A stretch of 16,774 nucleotides of DNA from Prevotella sp. (GCA_017632825.1 JAGBQP010000031.1:1-16774), one strand, 5' to 3'; positions 1-6,733 are shown, numbered from the stretch's first letter. Made by a program: numbers and translations. The notes: generated by a model from the sequence alone, not told the origin.

Positions 1-589
1 ACGAGAATCCTTCTGAGCTATCCATTTCAATCAGGCTCTCAGCCATGACACGGGGCTTAATTGCTGTATAATGAGGTTCACACGATGCATAGCCATAACG
101 AACGTTCAGATGCCTCTGCAGGAAGTCAAGCACCTTCTGTTTGTCCATCTTACTCTTGTCTCGGATAATAACTGTACTACCACAATCGTGTGTACATTTC
201 AACACAAACTTGTCTGGTAGAATATCAAAATCAATATCCGAAGCTCGATCCCAGACACCGTAACATTCCGTAAGAATATCCTTCAGTCCAAAGCTCTCAA
301 TATGCTTACGAACTTCGTATTTGTCTGTATATTCTGTCCACTTGGAGGTATCGGTCATCACTGCCATCCAGGTGATTTTCTCATTAAGCGTACGCGGATT
401 CTTCCAAGGAAACTTCTCACGATAGAAACGATTCCATTTCATCTCGAAAGCTTTCTTGGGATTGTTATCCACTAGTTCTTTCCATTTCTCCGTACCTTCG
501 ATATAATGAATAAAGTACAAAGCCTTGAGCGAACGGATAGGATGCAGAAAGGATTTGGCACGTAGTCTGTATTTATAAGAAAAATCCAT
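1..589 (-). CDS. TupA-like ATP-grasp protein, 3' end cut by window edge
   Basis: Reading the minus strand from ATG at 589 gives 196 open codons that run off the window at position 1, so the C-terminal part is missing. The protein resembles the TupA-like ATP-grasp family (Pfam ATPgrasp_TupA), often found in capsule or exopolysaccharide loci, where members are thought to join an amino acid or similar group to a glycan. Visible family features are FPWKNPRTLNEKITWM (residues 60-75), a DKYEVRKHI segment (89-97), LPDKFVLKCTHDCGS (124-138), which is the first nucleotide-binding strand and glycine loop, and EPHYTAIKPRVMAE (171-184). The catalytic metal-binding half would lie beyond the window. A good Bacteroidetes promoter lies just upstream. 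Family membership is recognised by eye; substrate is unknown. Confidence 0.8.
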   Translation of the reverse strand, partial: MDFSYKYRLRAKSFLHPIRSLKALYFIHYIEGTEKWKELVDNNPKKAFEMKWNRFYREKFPWKNPRTLNEKITWMAVMTDTSKWTEYTDKYEVRKHIESFGLKDILTECYGVWDRASDIDFDILPDKFVLKCTHDCGSTVIIRDKSKMDKQKVLDFLQRHLNVRYGYASCEPHYTAIKPRVMAESLIEMDSSEGFS

Positions 590-617
590 ATAATCTATTC
601 TATTTAATTTCTATCCG

Positions 618-649
618 CAAAGATAAATAATTGTTTTCGATTATCCAAA
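618..649 (-). promoter_or_regulatory. Bacteroidetes-type promoter of the ATP-grasp gene
   Basis: On the minus strand TTTG (649-646) is followed after exactly 20 bp by TATCTTTG (625-618), matching the Bacteroidetes housekeeping consensus TTTG / TAnnTTTG. Predicted transcription starts around 611, leaving a leader of about 20 nt before ATG 589. Confidence 0.7.
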
Positions 650-733
650 ACATTTCGTAGAAAAAGTTTTTGTTTAGCAACAAACTCCATCACCATTCAC
701 CACCCTAAAAAAAACGAAAAATACAGGAATAAA

Positions 734-795
734 GCGACGGAGACGCTTGCTATCACATGGACGCAACCACGTTTTTCGAAAAATCAATTTTTACT
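734..795 (+). repeat. Degenerate partial copy of the GCGAG..CATGGAC repeat
   Basis: This stretch keeps the order GCGA, GC, CTATCA, CATGGAC (756-762), then a TTCGAAAA-TCAATT tail. It parallels 1010-1083, where GCGAGAAAAAGTGC, CTATCA, CATGGAC (1043-1049) and TCTCGAAAATTCAATT occur in the same order with longer spacers. It also holds the self-complementary TTTTTCGAAAAA (772-783). It reads as an eroded relative of the fuller copy downstream. The similarity is by eye and moderate. Confidence 0.4.
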
Positions 796-862
796 GTCAA
801 TCCTTCACTAGATTGCCTAAATGGTGTTGTAAGTGGTTTATTTAAAACAGAATAGTCCTGTT

Positions 863-912
863 TGTGTACAAAAAATAATCTACCACTAATCTATCAGTAA
901 TCCTACACTAAC
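863..912 (+). repeat. Short array of 11-bp CTACACTAA-type units (left copy)
   Basis: TGTGTACAAAAAATAATC (863-880) leads into three 11-bp units: CTACCACTAAT (880-890), CTATCAGTAAT (891-901) and CCTACACTAAC (902-912). The same leader and units, in longer form, occur at 16526-16633 on the same strand. No protein-coding frame accompanies it. It forms the first half of a composite element that continues to about 1107. Confidence 0.7.
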
Positions 913-934
913 ATACACAAAAACGTTACTTTCA

Positions 935-982
935 CTCACATATTTGGTCTATCTGGTGCTGAAACATGTAAAAATGTGTGAG
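935..982 (+). repeat. Spacer hairpin in the left composite repeat
   Basis: CTCACA (935-940) can pair with TGTGAG (977-982) across a 36-nt interior that includes a smaller ACAT/ATGT pairing. It occupies the position held by the GGGGACAGG hairpin in the right-hand copy (16627-16695). The stem is short, so this is only a candidate structure. Confidence 0.3.
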
Positions 983-1009
983 CCATACATACGAAAAACA
1001 CGATGCTTA

Positions 1010-1107
1010 GCGAGAAAAAGTGCACGACTATCAAACGAAACTCATGGACTTACGCTCCAATTTTCTCGAAAATTCAATTCTTTCTCATGGCATTTCATCT
1101 GATAGTC
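1010..1107 (+). repeat. GCGAGAAAAAGTGC / CATGGAC repeat block with inverted internal copy (left copy)
   Basis: Positions 1010-1050 match the last 48 bases of the window (16727-16774) with a few substitutions: GCGAGAAAAAGTGC, GACTATCAAACGAAA (right copy GACTTTCAAACGAAA), then CATGGACTT. A partly inverted copy follows: TTTCATCTGATAGTC (1093-1107) is the reverse complement of 1026-1040 with two mismatches, so the block can fold back on itself. There is no ORF. It looks like a dispersed non-coding repeat; mechanism and function are unknown. Confidence 0.65.
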
Positions 1108-1299
1108 CATAACAAAAACTAACGAATCGTGGAGTATTTAGTGGGGTACAGATCACTCAGAAAGACAAGCGATAATGTAACATATCAAATCAACCCAATG
1201 ACGTTTTCTTAATTTTGTCAATAATTTAAGGATTAAAGTGTTAAAAGCAAAGCAGCGTTAACAATAATGGCAGAAGTGTTAAATAGCGACAAATAATTG

Positions 1300-1339
1300 T
1301 GACAGTTTGTCAGTTTCCGAAAAAAAGCGCCTATATTTG
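1300..1339 (+). promoter_or_regulatory. htrA promoter with an overlapping dyad
   Basis: TATATTTG (1332-1339) fits the -7 consensus TAnnTTTG, and TTTG (1306-1309) sits 22 bp upstream as a -33 element. The -33 element lies inside the perfect dyad TGACA-GTT-TGTCA (1300-1312), a plausible operator for a stress regulator. The predicted leader is about 40 nt. The repeat-rich gene-free stretch 590-1299 lies upstream; apart from the repeats and the ATP-grasp promoter nothing else was recognised there. Confidence 0.6.
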
Positions 1340-1385
1340 CATCGTCAAAATCAAACGATGAATATTAACTTAACACATAACTGAC

Positions 1386-2885
1386 ATGAACATGAAAAAG
1401 ATTGTGAACATCGCAGTACCGACATCTTGTCTGGTAGCTGTTGTTTTCTCGGTAGCAGCTTTTAACAAAACAACCGCCGCAACACCAGAGCAGCCGGCAG
1501 TGGCCGTATCTGCTCCAGCGCCAGGTCAGCCTGTTGACCTTACCTATGCAGCAGAGAAAGCTCTGCCTGCAGTTGTCTACATCAAGAACACACAGAATTC
1601 AAAGGTGCAGACAGTTGAGTACAGCGACCCGTTTGAGGACTTCTTCTCAGATCCGTTTGGTGGTTTCTTCGGACGTGGTCAGGGTAATGGTAACGGCGGA
1701 CGTCGCCAACGCCAGGTACAGACACCTAAGCGTACGGCAGCGGGATCGGGCGTTATCATCACCAGCGACGGCTACATCGTAACAAACAATCACGTTGTTG
1801 ACGGTGCCGACGAACTGACAGTAACGCTGAACGACAATAAGGAATATTCGGCACGCATCATTGGTGCTGACGCAACGACTGACCTTGCTCTTATCAAGAT
1901 TGATGCCAAACAACTTCCTGCCATCCAGATTGCCAATTCAGACAATGTCAAGGTGGGCGAATGGGTTCTGGCTGTAGGTAATCCTCTGGGATTGAACAAC
2001 ACGGTAACCGCAGGCATCGTGTCGGCTAAGGCTCGTACCATGGGACAAGGCGTACAGTCTATGATTCAGACGGACGCAGCCATCAATCAGGGCAATTCGG
2101 GCGGTGCATTAGTAAACACGCGCGGTGAACTGATTGGCATCAATGCCATGATTTACTCACAAACGGGTTCAAACATTGGCTATGGTTTCGCCATCCCTAC
2201 AACTATTATGAATAAGGTGGTTGACGACCTGAAGCAGTATGGCAACGTGCAGCGTGCCATGATTGGTATTCAGGGATCGGACGTGAACGCTTACGTTGAC
2301 AGCGAGAAAGAGAAGGGCAATGATGTAGATCTTGGCACCATGGAGGGTATCTACATTGCCAAGGTCGTTGACGACGGCGCTGCAGCCGAAGCTGGTTTGA
2401 AAGAGGGTGACGTCATCACACACATTGACGGTCAGAAGATTAAATCGTTCGGCGAATTGCAAAACATCATCGCACAGAAGCGTCCCGGCGACAAGATTAG
2501 CATCAATTACCTGCGCAATAAGAAAAAGCAGACAGCCACGCTGACTCTGAAGAACGAGCAGGGTAACACCAAGGTCGTGAAGAATGCCGACATCGACGTA
2601 TTGGGTGGACAGTTCCGCGCCATCACCGACCAACAGAAGGAGCAGATGAACATCGGCTTCGGTCTGGAAGTACTCAAGGTAAACGGTGGCAAACTGAAGG
2701 ATGCCGGTATACCAAAAGGATTTATCATTCAGCGCGTTAACGATGAGAGTATCAAGTCGATAGACGACCTGCAAAAAGTGGTGAAGAATGCCAGCACATC
2801 GAAAGACCCCGTACTCTACATTCAGGGTGTTTATCCTACCGGTAAGAAGGGTTACTTCGCTGTGCCTCTACAGAACGAGGAATAA
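1386..2885 (+). CDS. htrA: HtrA/DegP-family periplasmic serine protease (Do-like)
   Basis: A 499-aa trypsin-fold protease and chaperone that degrades or refolds damaged proteins in the periplasm. An N-terminal signal or anchor segment (about 1-32) precedes the protease domain, with the triad visible as H136 (TNNHVVDG), D166 (TTDLALIKI) and S238 (QGNSGGAL). A Phe/Gly/Asn/Arg-rich loop at 82-110 corresponds to the regulatory LA loop region. Two PDZ-like domains follow: PDZ1 about 290-385 with EGIYIAKVVDDGAAAEAGL, and a more divergent PDZ2 about 415-495. Two ATGs (1386, 1392) could start the protein; both keep the signal. It has its own promoter and a strong terminator, so it is probably a single-gene unit. 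Family assignment is very secure; degP versus degQ type cannot be settled here. Confidence 0.96.
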   Translation: MNMKKIVNIAVPTSCLVAVVFSVAAFNKTTAATPEQPAVAVSAPAPGQPVDLTYAAEKALPAVVYIKNTQNSKVQTVEYSDPFEDFFSDPFGGFFGRGQGNGNGGRRQRQVQTPKRTAAGSGVIITSDGYIVTNNHVVDGADELTVTLNDNKEYSARIIGADATTDLALIKIDAKQLPAIQIANSDNVKVGEWVLAVGNPLGLNNTVTAGIVSAKARTMGQGVQSMIQTDAAINQGNSGGALVNTRGELIGINAMIYSQTGSNIGYGFAIPTTIMNKVVDDLKQYGNVQRAMIGIQGSDVNAYVDSEKEKGNDVDLGTMEGIYIAKVVDDGAAAEAGLKEGDVITHIDGQKIKSFGELQNIIAQKRPGDKISINYLRNKKKQTATLTLKNEQGNTKVVKNADIDVLGGQFRAITDQQKEQMNIGFGLEVLKVNGGKLKDAGIPKGFIIQRVNDESIKSIDDLQKVVKNASTSKDPVLYIQGVYPTGKKGYFAVPLQNEE

Positions 2886-2889
2886 TTAA

Positions 2890-2980
2890 CAAAGGGTTAT
2901 ACATAATTATATATGATAAGCCTTTGCTAAAGAACTATAGAGTAAAAAGGTGAAAAAGGCAACTTTTTCACCTTTTTCTT
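2890..2980 (+). terminator. htrA terminator (two successive hairpins)
   Basis: A weak hairpin, CAAAGG (2890-2895) with CCTTTG (2921-2926), is followed by a strong 15-bp stem. AAAAAGGTGAAAAAG (2944-2958) pairs perfectly with CTTTTTCACCTTTTT (2963-2977) around a GCAA loop, and the descending arm supplies the T tract. The stem is nearly symmetrical. It ends one base before the -33 element of the rpoD promoter. Confidence 0.85.
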
Positions 2981-3010
2981 TGGCTGTTTCGTTTTTTTCG
3001 CGTACTTTTG
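2979..3010 (+). promoter_or_regulatory. Bacteroidetes-type promoter of the rpoD operon
   Basis: TTTG (2979-2982), a 20-bp spacer and TACTTTTG (3003-3010) give an exact consensus match. The start of transcription should fall near 3016, about 20 nt before ATG 3035. It directly abuts the htrA terminator stem. Confidence 0.8.
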
Positions 3011-3034
3011 CACGATACTAATGACTAAACAACC

Positions 3035-3898
3035 ATGAGACAACTGAAAATCACCAAGTCGATTACCAACAGGGAGAGTGCCTCCTTGGATAAATACCTG
3101 CAAGAAATTGGTAAGGAAGAAATGATATCGACAGAGGAAGAAGTGGAGCTGGCACAGCGCATACGTAAAGGTGACCGAAAGGCACTGGAGAAACTGACAA
3201 AAGCCAATCTACGATTCGTTGTCAGCGTGGCAAAGCAGTATCAGAATCAGGGGCTCAGTCTGCCAGACCTCATCAACGAGGGCAACGTGGGGCTTATCAA
3301 GGCAGCAGAGAAGTTTGACGAGACACGTGGCTTCAAGTTCATTTCCTACGCCGTGTGGTGGATTCGTCAAAGCATTCTTCAAGCAATTGCCGATCAGAGC
3401 CGTATAGTACGTTTACCTTTGAATCAGACTGGTGCCGTCAATAAAATAAATCGGGCTCTGAGCAAGTTCGAGCAAGTGCATGAGCGCAGACCTAACATAG
3501 ATGAATTGTCGGAAAGCATCGACCTGCCCATGGAGAAGATTGGCGAGGCAATGACGGCAAACACGTATCATGTTTCTGTGGATGCGCCATTCGCTGAAGG
3601 CGATGACAACTCGCTGCTTGACGTCATGATCAACGAGAACTCGCCTATGGCAGACAAGCAGCTCGTGAAAGAGTCACTTCAGGCAGAAATTAATACGGCA
3701 CTGAAGACGCTCAATGAGCGTGAACGCCATGTGGTAGAGGCTTTCTTCGGTATCAATCAACCGGAAATGACTCTTGAAGAGATTGGCGAGAAATACGGTC
3801 TGACACGTGAACGGGTGCGACAAATCAAAGAAAAAGCCATCCGTCGCCTGCGCAACTGTACAAAAAACAAAATGTTAAAGACATATTTAGGACAATGA
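3035..3898 (+). CDS. rpoD: Primary RNA polymerase sigma factor (RpoD/SigA, short Bacteroidetes type)
   Basis: A 287-aa sigma-70 that directs RNA polymerase to housekeeping promoters. Region 1.2 spans about 15-47 ([10 protein letters not shown] ... [13 protein letters not shown]). Region 2 spans about 51-125, with the core-binding [13 protein letters not shown] and the melting/-10 segment [16 protein letters not shown]. Region 3 spans about 130-210. Region 4 spans about 220-275, with helix-turn-helix [19 protein letters not shown] (246-264). Region 1.1 is absent, as usual in Bacteroidetes primary sigma factors, which are about 290 aa. It opens an operon: its TGA overlaps the ATG of the next gene in ATGA, implying translational coupling. 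The strong consensus promoter suggests autoregulation by the same holoenzyme (inference). Confidence 0.95.
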   Translation: MRQLKITKSITNRESASLDKYLQEIGKEEMISTEEEVELAQRIRKGDRKALEKLTKANLRFVVSVAKQYQNQGLSLPDLINEGNVGLIKAAEKFDETRGFKFISYAVWWIRQSILQAIADQSRIVRLPLNQTGAVNKINRALSKFEQVHERRPNIDELSESIDLPMEKIGEAMTANTYHVSVDAPFAEGDDNSLLDVMINENSPMADKQLVKESLQAEINTALKTLNERERHVVEAFFGINQPEMTLEEIGEKYGLTRERVRQIKEKAIRRLRNCTKNKMLKTYLGQ

Positions 3899-4362
3899 GA
3901 ATAGTAAAATATTTCATGCTGATAGCTCTTTTTATCGCATCAGCACACACGATGAGCCTCACGGCAAAGAACATTACCGTACCCAAAATGTATATGTTCG
4001 GCTTTGCGGCATCATTCAATGACAGTATCGTTCATTTTACAGATATCCAGACACTTGACAACGTATGGATAGACCAGAAGACTCATTTTCTGCTTGGCAG
4101 GGAGAACTTCTCTTACCAGCTGCGTGACTTTCTGGCGGACAAAATGCAGATGCCACACCGTACTTGTGTCGTCATCTATAACCAGGATCGTCAGAAGCTG
4201 GAGAAAGAATATCTGAAGATGAAGCGCATCTACACCACAGGAAAGAAAAAAATCAAGAAAAAAGATCAAGGCAAAATACAGAGTCATAACGAACTGCGCA
4301 TGCTTCCTTCGGAACAATTCACATTCCAAGTCGTTGACATGAGTGGCCAGACTAATGAATAG
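3895..4362 (+). CDS. Secreted protein of unknown function with a Lys-rich segment
   Basis: A 155-aa protein I do not recognise. Residues 1-24 form a clear signal peptide (basic MRIVK, hydrophobic [11 protein letters not shown], likely cleavage after SLTA), so the mature protein of about 130 aa should be periplasmic. The middle has mixed beta-type sequence ([17 protein letters not shown] strands, CVVIYNQDR), then a strongly basic stretch at 101-127 ([11 protein letters not shown] ... [11 protein letters not shown]), then a short C-terminal strand region. Only one Cys remains (C91). Its start overlaps the rpoD stop by 4 bp and its end overlaps the next gene by 8 bp, so it is translated with them. 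It could be a partner or a substrate of the kinase/peptidase/PqqD set downstream, but nothing in the sequence proves that. Confidence 0.8.
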   Translation: MRIVKYFMLIALFIASAHTMSLTAKNITVPKMYMFGFAASFNDSIVHFTDIQTLDNVWIDQKTHFLLGRENFSYQLRDFLADKMQMPHRTCVVIYNQDRQKLEKEYLKMKRIYTTGKKKIKKKDQGKIQSHNELRMLPSEQFTFQVVDMSGQTNE

Positions 4363-5239
4363 TCAACAGTTTCAGTTTCGTATTGCCGGCCACATGGTCG
4401 GCATTTGCTTTTCTCCGTCGGAAAGCAACAATATGAGCCTGCTGCCTTCTTTTGCACCATTCCGCATAGAAGAATCTGACGAAAAGCCCTTGTTTACACT
4501 GTATGTCGATGACACGCTACGTCCTGCCAAAGAGCGAAAACTTGTCAGAACATTCGATACTGGCAATGGCGATACCGTGGTTTATCAACTACCTGATGGC
4601 GGTTATCAATTCATTATACGTGACATTAAAAACCGAGACTGTGGACTGCTCATCACCAATAAGGACTTTTCTGAATGTTACTGTGCGCTAAACGGCGACA
4701 TGTCCATGCGTTCTTTCGGTTTGAATGATGCACTCATGTTGATCTATGCTTTTGCCGGCAGCTACCACCAGACTCTTCTTATCCACGCTTCATGTATTGG
4801 CTATCAGGGTTATGGATACCCTTTTATTGCACAGAGCGGAACTGGCAAGAGCACGCACTCGTCGCTCTGGATGAAACACATCGAGGGCGCCGAACTGATG
4901 AACGACGATAACCCCATCGTTCGTGTCGTGGATGGCACACCTATTATATATGGCTCACCGTGGAGCGGCAAGACGCCTTGTTATCGCAACATCAGCAAGC
5001 CATTAGGTGCTATGGTTCAGATAGACAGGGCACCAGCCAACAGCATCGAACGTCTGGGTCCCGTTCAGGCTTTAGCAGTACTGCTGCCTGCCTGTTCTTC
5101 GATGAAGTGGGATTCCACCATCTATAATAACCTGTGTGATACGCTGACCATCATTATCAGCACTACTCCTATCTACACTTTACATTGTCTGCCCGATGAG
5201 GCAGCTGCCAAACTATGCCAAACAACAATAGCACCATAA
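4355..5239 (+). CDS. HPr kinase/PEPCK-fold P-loop protein
   Basis: A 294-aa cytoplasmic protein with the HPr-kinase/PEPCK-like P-loop: AQSGTGKSTHSSLW (159-172, K165), an acidic LMNDDNPIV (181-189) in the Walker B-like position, and a GSPWSGK motif (200-206) typical of this superfamily. H144 in LLIHAS precedes the P-loop as in relatives. The N-terminal about 130 residues are divergent. HPr kinase itself controls sugar uptake, but HPr-kinase homologues also occur in RiPP clusters next to PqqD proteins, for example lasso peptide kinases. Here the neighbours (S26-like peptidase, PqqD) favour the latter kind of role (inference). I chose ATG 4355, overlapping the previous stop by 8 bp; an in-frame GTG at 4343 is the alternative. 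Substrate unknown. Confidence 0.82.
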   Translation: MNSQQFQFRIAGHMVGICFSPSESNNMSLLPSFAPFRIEESDEKPLFTLYVDDTLRPAKERKLVRTFDTGNGDTVVYQLPDGGYQFIIRDIKNRDCGLLITNKDFSECYCALNGDMSMRSFGLNDALMLIYAFAGSYHQTLLIHASCIGYQGYGYPFIAQSGTGKSTHSSLWMKHIEGAELMNDDNPIVRVVDGTPIIYGSPWSGKTPCYRNISKPLGAMVQIDRAPANSIERLGPVQALAVLLPACSSMKWDSTIYNNLCDTLTIIISTTPIYTLHCLPDEAAAKLCQTTIAP

Positions 5240-5697
5240 GCACTAAGCAACTGGCTAATGCAGAGTTTCTGCCTCATGTCACAGCGCTTATTAACGAAGG
5301 GCACACGGTGACACTGCCTCTCCGAGGAAGAAGTATGCGCCCTTTCTTAGAAGATGGGCGTGACATGGCGTTACTGGCTGCCCCTACAAACATCGATGTG
5401 GGCGATGCCGTACTGGCAGAAATCCAGCCTGGTCACTACGTACTGCATCGTATCGTAGAGATGATTGAGAAACAAGTAACACTACGCGGTGATGGCAATT
5501 TGAACAATGAGTACTGTCAGATAGAGGACATACGTGCCAAGGCTGTCGGCTTCTTTCGCAAAGGACGGACTAAAGCTGATTATGTCGGCGGTCTGAAGTG
5601 GCGACTCTACTCTTTTCTATGGATGCGTCTCTACCCTATCCGACGCTATCTGCTGTTTGCTCTCTATCCGCACTTTCCACAAAGATGGAAGAAATAA
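5215..5697 (+). CDS. S24/S26-like peptidase, signal-peptidase-like with Ser/His pair
   Basis: A 160-aa protein with signal-peptidase-type motifs: GRSMRPFLEDG (38-48), where S40 is the expected nucleophile; DVGDAVLAE (61-69); VLHRIVE (76-82), where H78 sits at the general-base position; and LRGDGN (90-95), the GD box. A histidine rather than lysine in that place is the hallmark of the ER/SipW type (S26B). Unlike real signal peptidases it has no N-terminal membrane helix. The C-terminal 125-152 is aromatic and partly hydrophobic and might associate with membrane. It overlaps the end of the kinase-like gene by 25 bp. It could cleave a small modified peptide or have a purely structural role; the substrate is unknown. 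Confidence 0.82.
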   Translation: MPNNNSTISTKQLANAEFLPHVTALINEGHTVTLPLRGRSMRPFLEDGRDMALLAAPTNIDVGDAVLAEIQPGHYVLHRIVEMIEKQVTLRGDGNLNNEYCQIEDIRAKAVGFFRKGRTKADYVGGLKWRLYSFLWMRLYPIRRYLLFALYPHFPQRWKK

Positions 5698-5751
5698 GAG
5701 GTAGAATAATTAATCATGAAGTAAAAAGTAAAACGTAAGAATCATTAGAAT

Positions 5752-6021
5752 ATGAAACAGAAGAAAGGATTCAAACTGCGTAATATCTGTGGCGAACATG
5801 TGGTCGTGGCAGAAGGTATTGAGAACATTGACTTCTCAAAGATTATTTCCATGAACGAGTCTTCTGCCTACCTATGGGAGAAGGTTGTTGATTCCGACTT
5901 TACGGCAGAAGACTTGTGCAAGTACTTACTTGAAGAATACGATGTAGACGAAAAAACGGCTCTCGCCGATGCGAAAGCCGTTATTAAACAGTGGACAGAA
6001 GCCGGAATTATTGAGGATTAG
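5752..6021 (+). CDS. PqqD-like peptide chaperone protein
   Basis: An 89-aa protein matching the PqqD family (Pfam PF05402): the central IISMNESSAYLWEKV (31-45), then FTAEDLCKYLLEEYDV (51-66), and a C-terminal helix ending GIIED. PqqD proteins bind the leader of a ribosomal peptide and present it to a modifying enzyme, often a radical SAM protein. None is visible here, and no short precursor gene was found in the 54-bp gap upstream or elsewhere in the operon. It follows the S26-like peptidase by 54 bp and is probably the last gene of the rpoD operon. Its stop codon overlaps the convergent ABC gene's stop by 4 bp, and its coding sequence contains a terminator-like hairpin acting on the opposite strand. 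Confidence 0.88.
   Translation: MKQKKGFKLRNICGEHVVVAEGIENIDFSKIISMNESSAYLWEKVVDSDFTAEDLCKYLLEEYDVDEKTALADAKAVIKQWTEAGIIED
5949..5982 (-). terminator. Intrinsic terminator of the leftward operon, inside the pqqD-like gene
   Basis: On the minus strand AACGGCT (5982-5976) pairs with AGCCGTT (5961-5955), with a mismatch and then an inner TCGC/GCGA stem closed by a 4-nt loop. A run of six T's (5956-5951) follows. It lies 36 bp after the ABC ATPase stop, exactly where a terminator is expected. On the plus strand the hairpin is followed by no T tract, so the design is one-directional. Confidence 0.7.
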
Positions 6022-6698
6022 TCCACTCCGAAGTACTGCTCCAATTCCTGACGGTCGGCACCATCCATCACGATGTGTCCCTTTTCGAGTACCACAATGC
6101 GTGTAGAAATATCGATGGTATGTTGCAGATTATGCGAACTGATAATTAACGTAGCACCTGTGCGCTGACGATAGTCGGTGAGCAGGTGTTTCAGTATATT
6201 CTGGCTTGAAGGATCGAGAAAGTTGAACGGTTCGTCAAGAATTACAAGACGAGGTTCAGTGACAAGGGCAGCAATAATACCCACCTTCTGTTTGTTACCC
6301 GCCGACAAGTTACGTATGAATTTCTTCTGTCCGAAGACCTCGCCACCGGCAAAACGTTCGAACTGCTTCAGGCGTTCTTCCATATCAGTAATACCCGTGA
6401 TACGTGCCAGGAACTGGAAATATTCCTCAGGCGTTAAGTAGTCGATGAGAAAGCCTTCGTCTATATAGGCACCCGTCGATTCCTTCCAGCTTTCGCTTTC
6501 GGCAGGATTCACATCATCAAGCATAACGCTTCCCTCATCAGCCTTCAACAGGTCGAGCAACATACGGAAGAGTGTGGTCTTGCCGGCACCATTGTTACCG
6601 ACAAGACCCAGTATCTCACCATCGGCAATGGTCAGCGAAGGAATATCGCAAGCCATTGTTGTTCCGAACTGTTTCTTCAGGTTCTCAATCTTAATCAT
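6018..6698 (-). CDS. ABC transporter ATP-binding protein (orphan)
   Basis: A 226-aa nucleotide-binding subunit. Walker A is GNNGAGKTT (34-42), the signature is LSAGNKQKV (131-139), Walker B is LVILDEP (151-157, E156), the D-loop is FLDP and the switch histidine is H189 (SSHN). The Q-loop glutamine is not obvious: the segment reads GAYIDEG (77-83), with an acidic residue in its place, as in several drug- or peptide-resistance type exporters. No permease is encoded beside it, so its membrane partner must be elsewhere. It follows secA by 35 bp and probably ends that operon. Convergent overlap with the PqqD gene hints at, but does not prove, a role in exporting a product of that cluster. Confidence 0.9.
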   Translation of the reverse strand: MIKIENLKKQFGTTMACDIPSLTIADGEILGLVGNNGAGKTTLFRMLLDLLKADEGSVMLDDVNPAESESWKESTGAYIDEGFLIDYLTPEEYFQFLARITGITDMEERLKQFERFAGGEVFGQKKFIRNLSAGNKQKVGIIAALVTEPRLVILDEPFNFLDPSSQNILKHLLTDYRQRTGATLIISSHNLQHTIDISTRIVVLEKGHIVMDGADRQELEQYFGVD

Positions 6699-6733
6699 TG
6701 TTGTCTATTTTTCTGTATTGTTCAGTTTAAGTG

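Noticed and set aside
944..960. Second sigma-54-like site (TTGG...GC with 12-bp spacing) upstream of htrA
   Set aside because: Only the GG and GC fit; the rest of the -24 and -12 boxes does not, and it lies over 400 bp before htrA inside a repeat.
2169..2774. 201-aa open frame antisense to htrA
   Set aside because: It lies wholly inside a certain htrA reading frame, shows no recognisable motif and mirrors its codon pattern.
4343..4357. GTG 4343 as start of the HPr-kinase-like gene
   Set aside because: ATG 4355 is in frame four codons later and gives a normal short overlap with the upstream stop; GTG remains possible but less likely.
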